A stretch of 64,000 bases of DNA from Hyphomicrobiales bacterium (GTDB lineage Bacteria; Pseudomonadota; Alphaproteobacteria; Rhizobiales; JACESI01). The notes beneath the pieces are model-generated. The model was not told the DNA's origin, ran no database searches, and was given only the letters and a program-made list of their open reading frames with translations. Location of the stretch: positions 62,001-126,000 of the forward strand of contig JBDWKL010000012.1 of the NCBI GenBank assembly GCA_039973685.1, given 5' to 3'. Each line of letters begins with the position of its first letter. The stretch's first letter is position 1. The position numbers and the translations under genes are program-made. Below, piece after piece: positions 35,349 to 44,791 of this stretch.

Positions 35349-36125
35349 TCAGGAAAACAGCATGCCCCCATTGATGTCAATGTTGGCGCCTGTAATGAAA
35401 GATGCTTCGTCCGATGCTAGATAAACCGTCAAATTTGCGACGTCTTCTGGCGTACCCTCACGTTTTAGCGGAGTGACATTGGCAACATGCGAACGCACTT
35501 CGGGCTTCGTGAAAGTGTTATGAAAATCTGTATCAATCATGCCAGGGCATATAGAATTAACTCGAATATTGGGGCCAAGCTCCTTGGCTAGCCCACGCGT
35601 AAAGGTCATCACAGCACCCTTAGATGCTGCATATGCACTCGCACCAGGTCCGCCACCATCACGCCCAGCTTGACTTGCAAAACCAACGATAGAGCCACCG
35701 TTTTTCATATGAGGTACGACCGCTTTGGCAGTACGCATAAATGATGTCGCATTAAGAGCCATCACATAGTCCCAGTGATCAACATCCATCTCTGCTAATG
35801 TTTTGCGAGCAACCAGCCCGCCAGTAACATGCACCAGCATATCAATTTGATCGCCGAATGTTTCAGCCGTTTTTGCAATCAGTGCATCAACATCAGCTTG
35901 GGATGTCATGTCGCCCTGCATCGCGAATGCTTTGCCACCTGCTGCTGTAATTTCGCTGACAGCACTGTCTGCGCCGTCTGATGAACTATGATAATTGATT
36001 GCGACTGCAGCGCCGTTGGCTGCCAATTTCATTGCACATGCGCGGCCAATATCTCTGCCTCCGCCTGTAACGATGGCAATTTTTCCAACGAGATTATTAG
36101 ACGCTGATTCAGAATTAGACGACAT
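35349..36125 (-). CDS. SDR-family oxidoreductase
   Basis: A 258-residue classical short-chain dehydrogenase. The cofactor site is [20 protein letters not shown] (about residues 17-36), catalytic Tyr and Lys are in [15 protein letters not shown], the Ser is in [12 protein letters not shown], and the C-terminal pattern is [12 protein letters not shown]. The Asn-Tyr after the first fold ([14 protein letters not shown]) suggests NADP(H) or NAD(H) use without a clear choice. It is the first gene of the TRAP operon (54 bases before dctP), so it probably oxidises the imported compound. The ATG at 36125 is preceded by AAGG. Regulation is probably by the divergent GntR protein. Confidence 0.88.
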   Translation of the reverse strand: MSSNSESASNNLVGKIAIVTGGGRDIGRACAMKLAANGAAVAINYHSSSDGADSAVSEITAAGGKAFAMQGDMTSQADVDALIAKTAETFGDQIDMLVHVTGGLVARKTLAEMDVDHWDYVMALNATSFMRTAKAVVPHMKNGGSIVGFASQAGRDGGGPGASAYAASKGAVMTFTRGLAKELGPNIRVNSICPGMIDTDFHNTFTKPEVRSHVANVTPLKREGTPEDVANLTVYLASDEASFITGANIDINGGMLFS

Positions 36126-36175
36126 ACACTCAACCTTATTGCTCAAAAACTTTATGCTGTTGAATGCAAGTGAAG

Positions 36176-36189
36176 ACTAGTATACTAGT
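36176..36189. promoter_or_regulatory. Perfect palindrome, candidate GntR operator
   Basis: ACTAGTATACTAGT is a 14-base perfect palindrome with the GTATAC core favoured by many FadR-subfamily GntR proteins. It is 51 bases upstream of the SDR start and 155 bases from the divergent GntR start, in the only intergenic space between them. Confidence 0.6.
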
Positions 36190-36343
36190 ATTGTCAATAG
36201 CTATTTTTTCAGCTAGGTTGTACAAAACTATCGTTACAAGCACGCTTGAGACGTCAGCAATTATGCTAGCAGATTGAGATTGTTTGTGTTTCTAGAGAAT
36301 ATAGAGTTGATCGCTTGATCACGGTCTAAATGAAAGAAGACTG

Positions 36344-37024
36344 ATGAGGAAATGGACTGAAAAATCGCCGAGACGCACAACAACCGATGTTGTGTTTGAA
36401 AAATTGCATGAAGAAATCTCATCACTAGCCATCCTACCCGGATCAAAATTGTCTGAAGCTGATATTGCGCAACGCTTTGGCGTTTCGCGCCAGCCTGTCC
36501 GCGATGCATTTAACCGTTTGGAACACCTCGATCTACTCCTTATCCGCCCTCAGCGGGCCACGGAAGTGCGTGGATTTTCCATGCAGAGAATTGCCCACGC
36601 ACGGTTTGTTCGCCTTGCGGTGGAGCTTGAGGTCGTTCAGCGAGCCTGCGCCATCTGGGACGCGGAACGTGCTCAAGCTCTAGATGAAAATTTACAACAA
36701 CAACAACAAGCCCTATCAAACGCGCAGGCGGACCAGTTTCACCTACTCGACTACTACTTTCACAAACTGATATGCGACCTTGGTGATTGCGCGACGGCAT
36801 TTGATACGATTGAAGAATGTAAGAACAAGATGGACCGCTTATGCCTTCTCAGTTTGGATAGAAAAGACGAGTCTGCAACCCTTTTTGACGACCATCAAAA
36901 GCTGGCCAAAGCACTCAAGGATGGCTCGGTCAAAGAGGCAACAACCGTTGCTCGACAGCATTTCGCCCGCTTAGATAGCGTAATAACAGACGTACACAAC
37001 AAACACTCGGAGTATTTTGAATGA
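36344..37024 (+). CDS. GntR-family (FCD domain) transcriptional regulator
   Basis: A 226-residue GntR/FadR-type regulator. The N-terminal winged HTH is TTDVVFEKLHEEISSLAILP with LSEADIAQRFGVSRQPVRDAFNRLE (residues about 10-65). The C-terminal FCD domain (residues about 78-215) has RFVRLAVELEVVQRACA, the metal-ligand region DYYFHKLICDLG, and ARQHFARLDSVITDVH. The usual metal set of Asp and three His can be partly matched. It is divergent from the SDR-TRAP operon and probably controls it through the palindrome at 36176. The stop overlaps the next start as ATGA. Confidence 0.88.
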   Translation: MRKWTEKSPRRTTTDVVFEKLHEEISSLAILPGSKLSEADIAQRFGVSRQPVRDAFNRLEHLDLLLIRPQRATEVRGFSMQRIAHARFVRLAVELEVVQRACAIWDAERAQALDENLQQQQQALSNAQADQFHLLDYYFHKLICDLGDCATAFDTIEECKNKMDRLCLLSLDRKDESATLFDDHQKLAKALKDGSVKEATTVARQHFARLDSVITDVHNKHSEYFE

Positions 37025-37539
37025 CAACTGCAAAGCCAAATGTTGGTGCCCAAATCGCACCCACTAGCTTCCCATCAGTGGCAGGCGGGGACAACATTGC
37101 AATTGGTGAACCTAAAGACCGTTGGACAATGCTGGTTGTCTATCGCGGCAAACATTGTCCGCGTTGCAAACGTTACTTGAACAAGCTCAATGCCGCTTTG
37201 ACCTCATGGACCGAGGTTATGGATATTGTGGTAGTGTCTGCTGATACCAAAGAAAAAGCGCTCGCAGACCAAGCAGAATTCGGTTGGAATTTTGATCTTT
37301 GCTACGGCATGACAGAAGCTCAAATGCGTTCTTTGGGTGTTTATGTTTCTGAGCCTTTGTCGGACGCAGAAACCGACAGCCTATTTGCTGAACCAGGTAC
37401 ATTTGCAATTCGTCCAGATGGATCGCTCATGCTTGTTGATATCTCAAACGGCCCTGCATCACGCCCTGATTTAGAAGAGCTGCTGGATGGCATGAAATTC
37501 AACATCGAAAACAACCGCCCAGTTCGCGGCACCGCATAA
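37021..37539 (+). CDS. Thioredoxin-fold peroxiredoxin-like protein
   Basis: A 172-residue AhpC/TSA-like protein with LVVYRGKHCPRCKRYLNKLN at about residues 38-57, carrying a CxxC (CPRC) at the end of the first strand as in thioredoxin-like peroxiredoxins. VVVSADTKEKALADQAEFGW and GTFAIRPDGSLMLVDISNGP follow, the latter with the cis-Pro-type segment. There is no signal peptide, so it is cytosolic. It overlaps the GntR regulator by 4 bases, which makes co-expression almost certain; why a redox protein is coupled to this regulator is not evident. A strong hairpin follows at 37563. Confidence 0.8.
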   Translation: MTTAKPNVGAQIAPTSFPSVAGGDNIAIGEPKDRWTMLVVYRGKHCPRCKRYLNKLNAALTSWTEVMDIVVVSADTKEKALADQAEFGWNFDLCYGMTEAQMRSLGVYVSEPLSDAETDSLFAEPGTFAIRPDGSLMLVDISNGPASRPDLEELLDGMKFNIENNRPVRGTA

Positions 37540-37562
37540 TAAAATATGCATAACAAGTTTCT

Positions 37563-37588
37563 AGAACCGCGCTCCCCCGCGCGGTTCT
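37563..37588. terminator. Strong hairpin, terminator-like
   Basis: AGAACCGCGC and GCGCGGTTCT pair perfectly over 10 bases around TCCCCC. It lies 24 bases after the peroxiredoxin-like stop. It has no T-run directly adjacent on the plus strand, so termination is likely but not textbook. It also marks the left border of the AT-rich island. Confidence 0.6.
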
Positions 37589-38019
37589 ACTAAAAAACCA
37601 CTCTTTGACCGTGTAGCGGCAAGCGAGCTCATTACGGATGATAAAGGTGAATTGAGCCGCGCAAGCTCCTCCATTTTTGAACGGAATTTGTCCCAAAAAA
37701 TTGGAGTCGATTAAAGAGCTTCCTTCCTTTCGCCTTTCCATTGGAGGCCATGCCATTCGCAATTTGTGTGTGCGCATTATCTCGAATAGCTCACCGTTCA
37801 AGCAGCCTAATTTCAGGGTGTGAGCATTAAAATTAGGGGCAGCACCCCCATCCTCAGCCCTTTTTATATCAGGTGTTTCCAAACCAAGTTGGATTGCATT
37901 GGACAAAAATAGTCCCCGCCACACTGTGATTAACTATCTATCTAATTGTTATTAAATTATAAAATATAATTCGATTTACAATATACCCCCAATTATACCC
38001 CAAAATGTGATTCTTGCTC
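37589..38019. other. Non-coding stretch at left border of the accessory island
   Basis: About 430 bases without a convincing gene. A minus-strand frame of 141 codons (37499-37924) covers most of it but runs through the hairpin at 37563 and into the peroxiredoxin gene, has no recognisable domain, and is probably a remnant or chance. From about 37920 the sequence becomes strongly AT-rich (TAAATTATAAAATATAATTC), and this seems to be the transition into the island. I found no copy of the tRNA-Leu 3' end here. Confidence 0.5.
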
Positions 38020-38937
38020 TTATTCAGCTTCGAAATAGCCATCATCTAATTTCTTCAAATGAAGAACCTCTTCACTTTGACACCCTATACTATAGCGGAT
38101 CATTAACTTGCTTAGTTGCTCACCATCAATCAATACAATGCGAGTACCAAGATCATTTGCCGTTTGGATTGCTGAAGTGCTGAATTTGGAAGTTGTGACA
38201 AAAATACCCTTTGTCGCCTTCTTTAGGCTTAATGCACCAAAAAAATCACGCATGGCACCAGAACCAACATTATTCCCATGCGCATATCTTTTGGCTTGCA
38301 AATAGATTTGGTCAACACCCAGTGGGTCTTGATCGATTACTCCATCTATCCCATCATCACCAGATTTTCCAAGTGCCTGACCAGCATTGTATGATGTTCC
38401 GCCGTATCCCATCGAAATCAATAGGTCGATTATTAATTGCTCGAAAAATGCAGGATTAGCTTCTCTTATTTTTGTTAGCAACTCGTTTGCAAGTGCGCGG
38501 TTTATTTCAGCGTGGGCATTTCGCAGTATTTCATCGGGTGTAACTTCTTTTATAGTTGTATCCGATGGCAACTGGTCATTATTTCCTCCTGGTCCTTTCC
38601 CTCGTTTTTGAAAAGCTTGAAATTCCTCAAACTGGCTAAGAAATGCGTTGTTTATTTCAAGATCCGACTGAGCTAATGCTTCTTTTCCACGGTCTGTTAT
38701 TTCAAAAAATCCACGCCTAGGATTTTTCACTAAACCAGCCATTTTAAGATAGCTTCGAGCCCATTGGACTCTATTACTAAATGTGGTTTGCTTGCCACTT
38801 GGTAAAAGCTGGTTCCGTTCAACTTCACTTAAGTTTAATTTGTCTGCTAGCTTAGTTACTACGTCAGCAACACTTACTTCATTAGGCTCAGCACATTCAA
38901 GAACTGGTCGCATTAAGCTTTGATAATCTGGGATCAA
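38020..38937 (-). CDS. Mrr-type restriction endonuclease
   Basis: A 305-residue Mrr-family protein. Residues about 1-95 form an N-terminal winged-helix (Mrr_N) domain (QWARSYLKMAGLVKNPRRGF, then EITDRGKEAL). Residues about 160-290 form the PD-(D/E)xK catalytic domain, with Glu166 in FEQLIIDLL, Asp198 in GDDGIDGVI, and the QAK variant at 214-216 in IYLQAKRYAHG. Mrr enzymes cut DNA carrying foreign methylation. It starts three bases after res ends, as the third gene of a mod-res-mrr operon, which is not the usual two-gene type III layout. Confidence 0.88.
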   Translation of the reverse strand: MIPDYQSLMRPVLECAEPNEVSVADVVTKLADKLNLSEVERNQLLPSGKQTTFSNRVQWARSYLKMAGLVKNPRRGFFEITDRGKEALAQSDLEINNAFLSQFEEFQAFQKRGKGPGGNNDQLPSDTTIKEVTPDEILRNAHAEINRALANELLTKIREANPAFFEQLIIDLLISMGYGGTSYNAGQALGKSGDDGIDGVIDQDPLGVDQIYLQAKRYAHGNNVGSGAMRDFFGALSLKKATKGIFVTTSKFSTSAIQTANDLGTRIVLIDGEQLSKLMIRYSIGCQSEEVLHLKKLDDGYFEAE

Positions 38938-38940
38938 AAT

Positions 38941-41829
38941 TTACCCTCTAACTTCCTTGATAATAGAAAGCATCTTATCGCTACTAAGTTGGCGATGGAA
39001 ATGCACTTTTGTTCCATGTTTGAGATCAGCAAAAAACGAATTGGCATGTTCTATTTTTTTCTTTTCCAACTCCGATAAATCGAGTTCATTCTTACCTTTG
39101 GTTTCCACGACCAAGTTGATATCAGATTTGCCATCACGTCCTTTAATTACATAGGCAAAATCAGGTGAATATGTACCACCACCTACTAGCGGTATCCTGA
39201 TAGAATTTTTAGGTATCTTGGAATAAACGATTATTTCGTCAATTTCTTCCTTGATGTTTTGTAGCTCCAATTCGCCATCATAAAAAATTTCATCAAACAG
39301 GTAATCTTTTGGTGCAAGTCCATCTTCAAACATGGTGCCAACGTCATTGCTGGCAATATTTTCATGCGGGGTTCCATCTTTGGTTGTGAACTTTGTTGGA
39401 TGAATTTTATTGCTGGTTTTTTGGTAACTGATTTGAAATTTGCCATAGGCATTTTGCATCAGATAATCATTGAAGCCGGACTTCAGCTTTCGAATGGTTG
39501 ACTGGCTTAAGTAATGGTCTATTTCTAATTTCTTATTCTGCTTAAGCAATAAAAAGACTTCATGAAGCGAATGAATGTTTAGTGAAAGTGCAATTGCAAG
39601 GCCTTGCAAAAACTCTTTGTAAGTCATGAGTTTGAAGGGTAGAACTTTGCTTTCGGAAATACCTTTTGATTGGCCTACGCGATTGCTTTCAACCGTAATT
39701 TTAGTAGTGACCGTCTTTGAACCAGTTGCTTCAAAATCATCAAGCGCATTGGAAATATAGTCTTGGAAAAGTGCTTTGAAGCCGCTTTCATCCTTAACTT
39801 GATATTCAAGCACAACCTTCTGGTTGATTTGCTCCCAAAGCTGTTTTAGCTCTTCATATTTACCCTTGCGGATAGTTGCTTTAGGTTTATCGCTTCCCGA
39901 TTTTTTAATTTTTCCTTTTTTCAAACCTGTATCAAAAGCTGCTGGAAACAATTCGCGCAATTGGTCAAAGCCGCCTGCTTTATATTCGTTCTTTCTATTT
40001 ATTATCCCCTTATCATCCAAAAATTCCAACAAGGCTTCATCATCTGCGTACTCATTGTAGTGCTGCAAAATAGAGGTAATTAGTTCATCTATAAGTTTGT
40101 CTTGGTTAAGCGTAGCGCTTCCCTGTTCATTGATTTCATTGACCAGTTTTGCAACAAAATCTGTCTCCGTGAAGTCTACAAAATAGTGTAGTGAGTGGCT
40201 TTTGGATTTATCACGTGTCATGTACTCTGTGACGGGCAAGCGTAGGCCACGACCTACTTCCTGCAGCTTTGATGTTTCGCTGCCTGATGATCTTAATTTG
40301 CAGATTGTGAAGACATTTGGATTGTCCCAGCCTTCACGTAATGTCCATTTAGAAAAGATGAAACGTCGTGGATTATTGAAATCCAAAAGGGTTTCCTTGT
40401 CATGAAGTATCTCAAGGGTTTCCTTTTCAATTTTCTCATCTTTACCGGAGTTATCTGCTGAAAAATACCCGCCGTGAAGGGCTGAAAGGTCTTTCAAGGC
40501 TGATTGCAAATGGGCCTTGTAATCAGCATTTACTTCCTTGTTGATAAGATGCGCAACATGGGCCTTTACCATCGCTTCAAATTGCATACGTAACGCACCA
40601 TTTTTTTCACGATAGCTTTTTATATTATCTATGAAGAAAAGTGTCAGGGGTTTAATTCGTGGGCTTTGCAAGAACAATTCCCGTTCATTTTCAAAATGCT
40701 GGCTGATTGCATTTTGGATCATTTTTTCCTGCAAGGTTTCGGCATAGGAATACGGGTTCAGTCTATCGCCTTTTTTCAATTCCATACCGTTGGAAAGAAC
40801 GGTTTTTGATTTATTCATTGCCTCAATATGAAGTCCCTGCATTTCAGGGTGAACGCTTTCAAAGCTTGCTTTGCTGGTAAGACGGTGTCGGCTTTTATTT
40901 CCTGCATCAATGAGCTCAAAGCTGGCTTCTTTCCCGTCTAGTTCAATCAACCTCAAAACAGTATTTTGTGCCTCCGGAAATTCTTCAACATGCGCTGTTA
41001 CACCTTTAACCAAGTCCTGATTGAAGGCTTCTATGGCATTCAGTTGATATACAAGATTGACCAAATCATCATCGAAGGTAGCGCCATATCTCAGGGTGAA
41101 TTGTGGCTTGAAACGCATCAGGTTTTTATAAGTGGAATTACCACGTTTAAACATATGAGGTTCATCAATGATCAAACCAGGTTTGGTATTAGCAATCGCT
41201 TCATGAGGTATGCCAAATTCATCAAATAAGGCCACGTCAAAAGACTTCTCCATTGTCTTCGAGTTGATCATACCTGCATTGATGACCAGCACATGTATGG
41301 CGTTTTTATTGAGGTTGCTATCTGCACGACAAAAATCGGCGATGGCTTGTGGAAGGCGTTCTTTTTTGGATTTTGATTTTTGCTGACTTTGCACCTCATG
41401 CACCTTAATTTCAGAACCATAGTCATGCCTGAAATGGTCTCTTGCTGCATCGGATTTTAGAAAGCTTACTGTGCCAGCCTTAATTGCTACACGGGGTACT
41501 GCTATGATGAACTTATGCAAGCCAGTTTGTTTGTGAAGCTCAAACATGGTCTTGGTATAGGCGTATGTTTTGCCCGTGCCAGTTTCCATGGAAATATCAA
41601 ATATTAGTTCACTGATGTCATCGGTCTTTATGAGCGATTCCCAACCACCGTATTTTTGTAAATCAACGATGCTTCGACGCAAGTTTTTTTGTTCGTCTAA
41701 AAACTGCAACAATGGGTTTTGAGTGCTGAATGTATCACGGAAAACGGATATGCCTTCCAACGCGTCCATAACACCGTTTACGGCTGCTAGTTGATGGGGC
41801 AAATTCCGTTCAAAGACAAAACCGGACAT
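38941..41829 (-). CDS. Type III restriction enzyme, helicase-nuclease subunit (Res)
   Basis: A 962-residue SF2 helicase/translocase with nuclease. Walker A is METGTGKTYAYTKTM (GTGKT at 84-88), the DExH-type box is LIIDEPHMFKRG near residue 220, and motif V/VI-type segments are FSKWTLREGWDNPNVFTICK and EVGRGLRLPV. The C-terminal PD-ExK nuclease is YSPDFAYVIKG (about 890) with VVETKGKNELD (about 907). Length is typical for Res subunits (900-1000). It cleaves only with the Mod partner, encoded three bases upstream. All motifs look intact. Confidence 0.94.
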   Translation of the reverse strand: MSGFVFERNLPHQLAAVNGVMDALEGISVFRDTFSTQNPLLQFLDEQKNLRRSIVDLQKYGGWESLIKTDDISELIFDISMETGTGKTYAYTKTMFELHKQTGLHKFIIAVPRVAIKAGTVSFLKSDAARDHFRHDYGSEIKVHEVQSQQKSKSKKERLPQAIADFCRADSNLNKNAIHVLVINAGMINSKTMEKSFDVALFDEFGIPHEAIANTKPGLIIDEPHMFKRGNSTYKNLMRFKPQFTLRYGATFDDDLVNLVYQLNAIEAFNQDLVKGVTAHVEEFPEAQNTVLRLIELDGKEASFELIDAGNKSRHRLTSKASFESVHPEMQGLHIEAMNKSKTVLSNGMELKKGDRLNPYSYAETLQEKMIQNAISQHFENERELFLQSPRIKPLTLFFIDNIKSYREKNGALRMQFEAMVKAHVAHLINKEVNADYKAHLQSALKDLSALHGGYFSADNSGKDEKIEKETLEILHDKETLLDFNNPRRFIFSKWTLREGWDNPNVFTICKLRSSGSETSKLQEVGRGLRLPVTEYMTRDKSKSHSLHYFVDFTETDFVAKLVNEINEQGSATLNQDKLIDELITSILQHYNEYADDEALLEFLDDKGIINRKNEYKAGGFDQLRELFPAAFDTGLKKGKIKKSGSDKPKATIRKGKYEELKQLWEQINQKVVLEYQVKDESGFKALFQDYISNALDDFEATGSKTVTTKITVESNRVGQSKGISESKVLPFKLMTYKEFLQGLAIALSLNIHSLHEVFLLLKQNKKLEIDHYLSQSTIRKLKSGFNDYLMQNAYGKFQISYQKTSNKIHPTKFTTKDGTPHENIASNDVGTMFEDGLAPKDYLFDEIFYDGELELQNIKEEIDEIIVYSKIPKNSIRIPLVGGGTYSPDFAYVIKGRDGKSDINLVVETKGKNELDLSELEKKKIEHANSFFADLKHGTKVHFHRQLSSDKMLSIIKEVRG

Positions 41830-41832
41830 AAC

Positions 41833-43704
41833 CTAAAACCTGATATCAAGGGTGAGTTCAATGCCCTTACGATTGTTATAGGAATGAATGGCCTCACTGA
41901 TTTCGCGTTGTGCTTTGCTGGTGAGCAATTGACCTAATATAATCAGCTTGCGCGGTGCAAAATCCTTGTCGTGATCAATACGCTCCAAGAGTTCAACAAT
42001 GTGCTTTAGCTCAAGCCCCTGATCCATGAAGTAAAGCAGTTCATTGCCCTGATGCGCCACGTAGCCTGCCAGCTGAATAGAGGTTAGCTCCAAATGCAAA
42101 GGCAACCCATCATAAACCTGCCATGTGAGCATGAGTTGTCTACGCTCTTCTTCACTCAGTTTTTCAGCCTCAAATGCTTCATATTGTTCTAGTGTTTCCG
42201 CCTCATCAAGATAGCCATCAAAAGGGGAAATAGTTTTGAATTCCTTGAAGCCAAAATCACATTTAGCTTCTGGATTTTCTTCTTTTATTTTCGTTGCTGC
42301 CCGTTTGATGCGTTCACGGGTAATTTCAAAGATGGTGTTATAGCCCACCTTATAAGCTTCTGATTTTGGATCGGTTGGCTCATCCAGCTGTACTGATATG
42401 CATTTGCGATTGCCCCCATCTTCTGAATTAAGTGCCATCACTGCATGTGCGGTGGTGCCAGAGCCTGAAAAGAAATCTAGAGTTAAATCACTAGTCTCTG
42501 TGACTTGAAGTGTTAGTGTATGCAGCAAGCTCAATGGTTTCGAATATTCAAAAATATTACCGGTTAACAAACTTTGCATCGCTTTTGTAGCTTCACTATT
42601 GAGCCCAACATGGTTCATCATAAGAGTGGAGTACGGGTTAAATTGTGTTTTTAATTCCCCTTTGAAACGTTTTTGCATCGGTCGTTTTGAATTATCTGAG
42701 GGGAAAAGTATTCGCCCTTCCAAGATCATCCGATCCATTGTTTCTGGTATAAAGGCCCAAACCCTATTTGGATTATGAGGGTAGGATATGCCTGTTTCTG
42801 GGTCGAGCAAATCATAAGCTTGATTTGGCCTCATTGCGGCTGACATGCCTACAGTTAAATTATCCGATATCCAGTCACCACGTGGGTCATTATCGGGATT
42901 TTTGTAATTTTTAAAATTTTTTGCAATTCCCCGAAATCCTTCAAATTCAGATTTCTTGTAACAGATCACTCCTTCATGGTCAGTTGATAAATTGCTTTCA
43001 TCAAGTGCACTACTCACCCTACGCTTCCACATAAGATGTCCGACAAAATTTTCTTCCCCAAAAACTTCATCGCAAAGTAGTTTGAGTTGTGCCTGTTCAT
43101 TGTCATCAATTGAAATGAAAATCACACCATCTTCACGCAAGAGTTCGCGAGCAATATAGAGCCTTGGAAACATGAAAGTTAGCCATGCGCTATGGCTATT
43201 AGATTTGCTTTGGGTGAACTCCAATATGCGTTTGGCTTCATCGTCTTCAATGCCTGCCAGTTGTGACAATTGCTCAACCGTGAATTTGCGATCATCTGCG
43301 TAAACAAAGCCATCCGAACCCGTGTTATAAGGCGGGTCGATATAGATCATCTTGACCTTTTCACGATAGGCGTTTTTGAGGTGTTTCAGGACTTCAAGAT
43401 TATCACCTTGAATGAGCAAGTTTTCTGAATTTGCATTTTCCGGTTTTGAATTGTGCTCTTCATTGGCCGCGAGTAGCGTTCTGACATTTTCGTTGGCCAA
43501 AAGCCGTGCATAAGACTTGCCAAGCCAATTGAGCGTATAGCCTTCACGGGTAATATCAGAGCCCGATGCCTTTACCAGTTCTTCCAACTTATGAGGTTGA
43601 AAAGCGCCATCCTTATCAAAGCAATTTGGAAAATGCTCTTTCAGCACGTCAATTTGTTTGCTGTTAGCCGTAATGTTGGCGTTCTCTGATATTTCTTTTT
43701 TCAT
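41833..43704 (-). CDS. Type III DNA adenine methyltransferase (Mod)
   Basis: A 623-residue N6-adenine methyltransferase of the beta arrangement. The catalytic motif IV is MIYIDPPYNTGSDGF (DPPY at about 123-126), and the AdoMet motif I is LDFFSGSGTTAHAVMAL near residue 410. Between them lies the target-recognition region (about 200-400), including LMWKRRVSSALDES and SDNLTVGMSAAMR. Mod alone methylates one strand of an asymmetric site and gives specificity to Res. It is the first gene of the operon. No simple-sequence repeat that would make it phase-variable is visible in the coding region. Confidence 0.94.
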   Translation of the reverse strand: MKKEISENANITANSKQIDVLKEHFPNCFDKDGAFQPHKLEELVKASGSDITREGYTLNWLGKSYARLLANENVRTLLAANEEHNSKPENANSENLLIQGDNLEVLKHLKNAYREKVKMIYIDPPYNTGSDGFVYADDRKFTVEQLSQLAGIEDDEAKRILEFTQSKSNSHSAWLTFMFPRLYIARELLREDGVIFISIDDNEQAQLKLLCDEVFGEENFVGHLMWKRRVSSALDESNLSTDHEGVICYKKSEFEGFRGIAKNFKNYKNPDNDPRGDWISDNLTVGMSAAMRPNQAYDLLDPETGISYPHNPNRVWAFIPETMDRMILEGRILFPSDNSKRPMQKRFKGELKTQFNPYSTLMMNHVGLNSEATKAMQSLLTGNIFEYSKPLSLLHTLTLQVTETSDLTLDFFSGSGTTAHAVMALNSEDGGNRKCISVQLDEPTDPKSEAYKVGYNTIFEITRERIKRAATKIKEENPEAKCDFGFKEFKTISPFDGYLDEAETLEQYEAFEAEKLSEEERRQLMLTWQVYDGLPLHLELTSIQLAGYVAHQGNELLYFMDQGLELKHIVELLERIDHDKDFAPRKLIILGQLLTSKAQREISEAIHSYNNRKGIELTLDIRF

Positions 43705-43774
43705 GCTTGCGTATCAATCTTTTATTTTCGCAATACTATTAAAGAAAATAACCTTTCGATCAATTGCTAAGTCA

Positions 43775-44791
43775 TCAGTTAAAAGCAATTTCAGTTATGG
43801 TGCGCCTCTGATCTAATTCCGACAATTGCCCATAACTACTTAACGTTGTGTCTATCGAACTATGTCCCAGATTTTGCCTCACAGCATTCAAGAACTGCGG
43901 ACTTTGGGTTTGTGCATAACGAGCGATGGTTTTGCGGAATGAATGCGGATTGAGATATTCGAAACCTGCTTTGACAAAACATGCTTTGAAAATGTTCCGA
44001 ATTGTAGTGTCAGACTTTATGCCATCTGATTTCAATTTGTCTTCGAACAAGTTTCGTTCGTTAAAGTTACGAGTGGTGGCCGGGAACAGCGGATCATTTG
44101 GTTTAAAGCCAATCTCTATCAACCTATCCCGCCATCCAATGACATTGCCGATAATATCCTTAGGCAAGGGAACAAATACAACTTGTCGGGTCTTTGCAAA
44201 CTTCACATGCATGTTTTTGGGTGAAACGTGAATAAAGTAAGCTCCGTCTTCTTCAATCAAGTTTTGAAGCTTAACGGTCCTGAGTTCTGAAATTCGCAAT
44301 GCACATAGAGCTTGGAGCGACACCATCGCTTTTTCCCTCATCCCTCTATCCGTATCAGAGGGCATGTTGCGAATGGCCGCTATGATTTGCTCATAGCTAT
44401 ACGATTTTTGATAAAGACCTGACTTCGCCTCTCGGCGTTGGTTTCTAGAAATATTTAGATAATCGATGTGATTGTAATCGATCTTACTACGGTAACCCCG
44501 CTGGCGTTCCAGCCAATTCAGAAAGTCTTTGAGAGCGCGAATATTGTCTGTGATGTAGGATAGGGACAATTCAGCATTGAACATGCCTTGAATATATTTA
44601 TCCGCCACATCCGCATTGAAGCATTCAAAGCCTTTGAATTTAACAAAGAGCTCAAAATCACGAATGTGCTTCAGATTGGCAAGGACAGTCTTTTCATCCT
44701 TCTGTCCAATGCATCGCAAGTGCTGACGGTATTTACATTTGATACGCTCGTTCGCGGCACAAAAACGCTCTGGCTTCCTATCAACTTTCAT
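43775..44791 (-). CDS. Tyrosine recombinase / site-specific integrase
   Basis: A 338-residue integrase with the full catalytic set: Arg166 in CALRISELRTVK, His283 and Arg286 in NPHSFRKTIARYA, His310 in RQNLGHSSIDTT, and nucleophile Tyr320 in LSSYGQLSEL. Residues 35-100 form the SAM-like core-binding domain. The N-terminus has cysteines (CAANERIKCKYRQHLRC) that may bind metal. The ATG at 44791 has AAGGGGAC upstream; a GTG at 44818 would also be in frame. It overlaps the HTH/zinc-ribbon gene by 11 bases, so the two are translationally coupled. It presumably mobilises this island. Confidence 0.92.
   Translation of the reverse strand: MKVDRKPERFCAANERIKCKYRQHLRCIGQKDEKTVLANLKHIRDFELFVKFKGFECFNADVADKYIQGMFNAELSLSYITDNIRALKDFLNWLERQRGYRSKIDYNHIDYLNISRNQRREAKSGLYQKSYSYEQIIAAIRNMPSDTDRGMREKAMVSLQALCALRISELRTVKLQNLIEEDGAYFIHVSPKNMHVKFAKTRQVVFVPLPKDIIGNVIGWRDRLIEIGFKPNDPLFPATTRNFNERNLFEDKLKSDGIKSDTTIRNIFKACFVKAGFEYLNPHSFRKTIARYAQTQSPQFLNAVRQNLGHSSIDTTLSSYGQLSELDQRRTITEIAFN

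Noticed and set aside
37499-37924. Minus-strand frame of 141 codons next to the island border
   Set aside because: It runs through a strong hairpin and into the end of the peroxiredoxin-like gene, shows no domain or good start, and its cysteine-rich end is antisense to coding sequence. Kept only as a possible remnant.
41833-43704. Phase-variable mod gene
   Set aside because: No homopolymer or short tandem repeat tract long enough to slip is visible in the coding sequence or just before it.
43705-43774. Possible CRISPR or repeat array near the restriction genes
   Set aside because: No regularly spaced repeats are present anywhere in the island.
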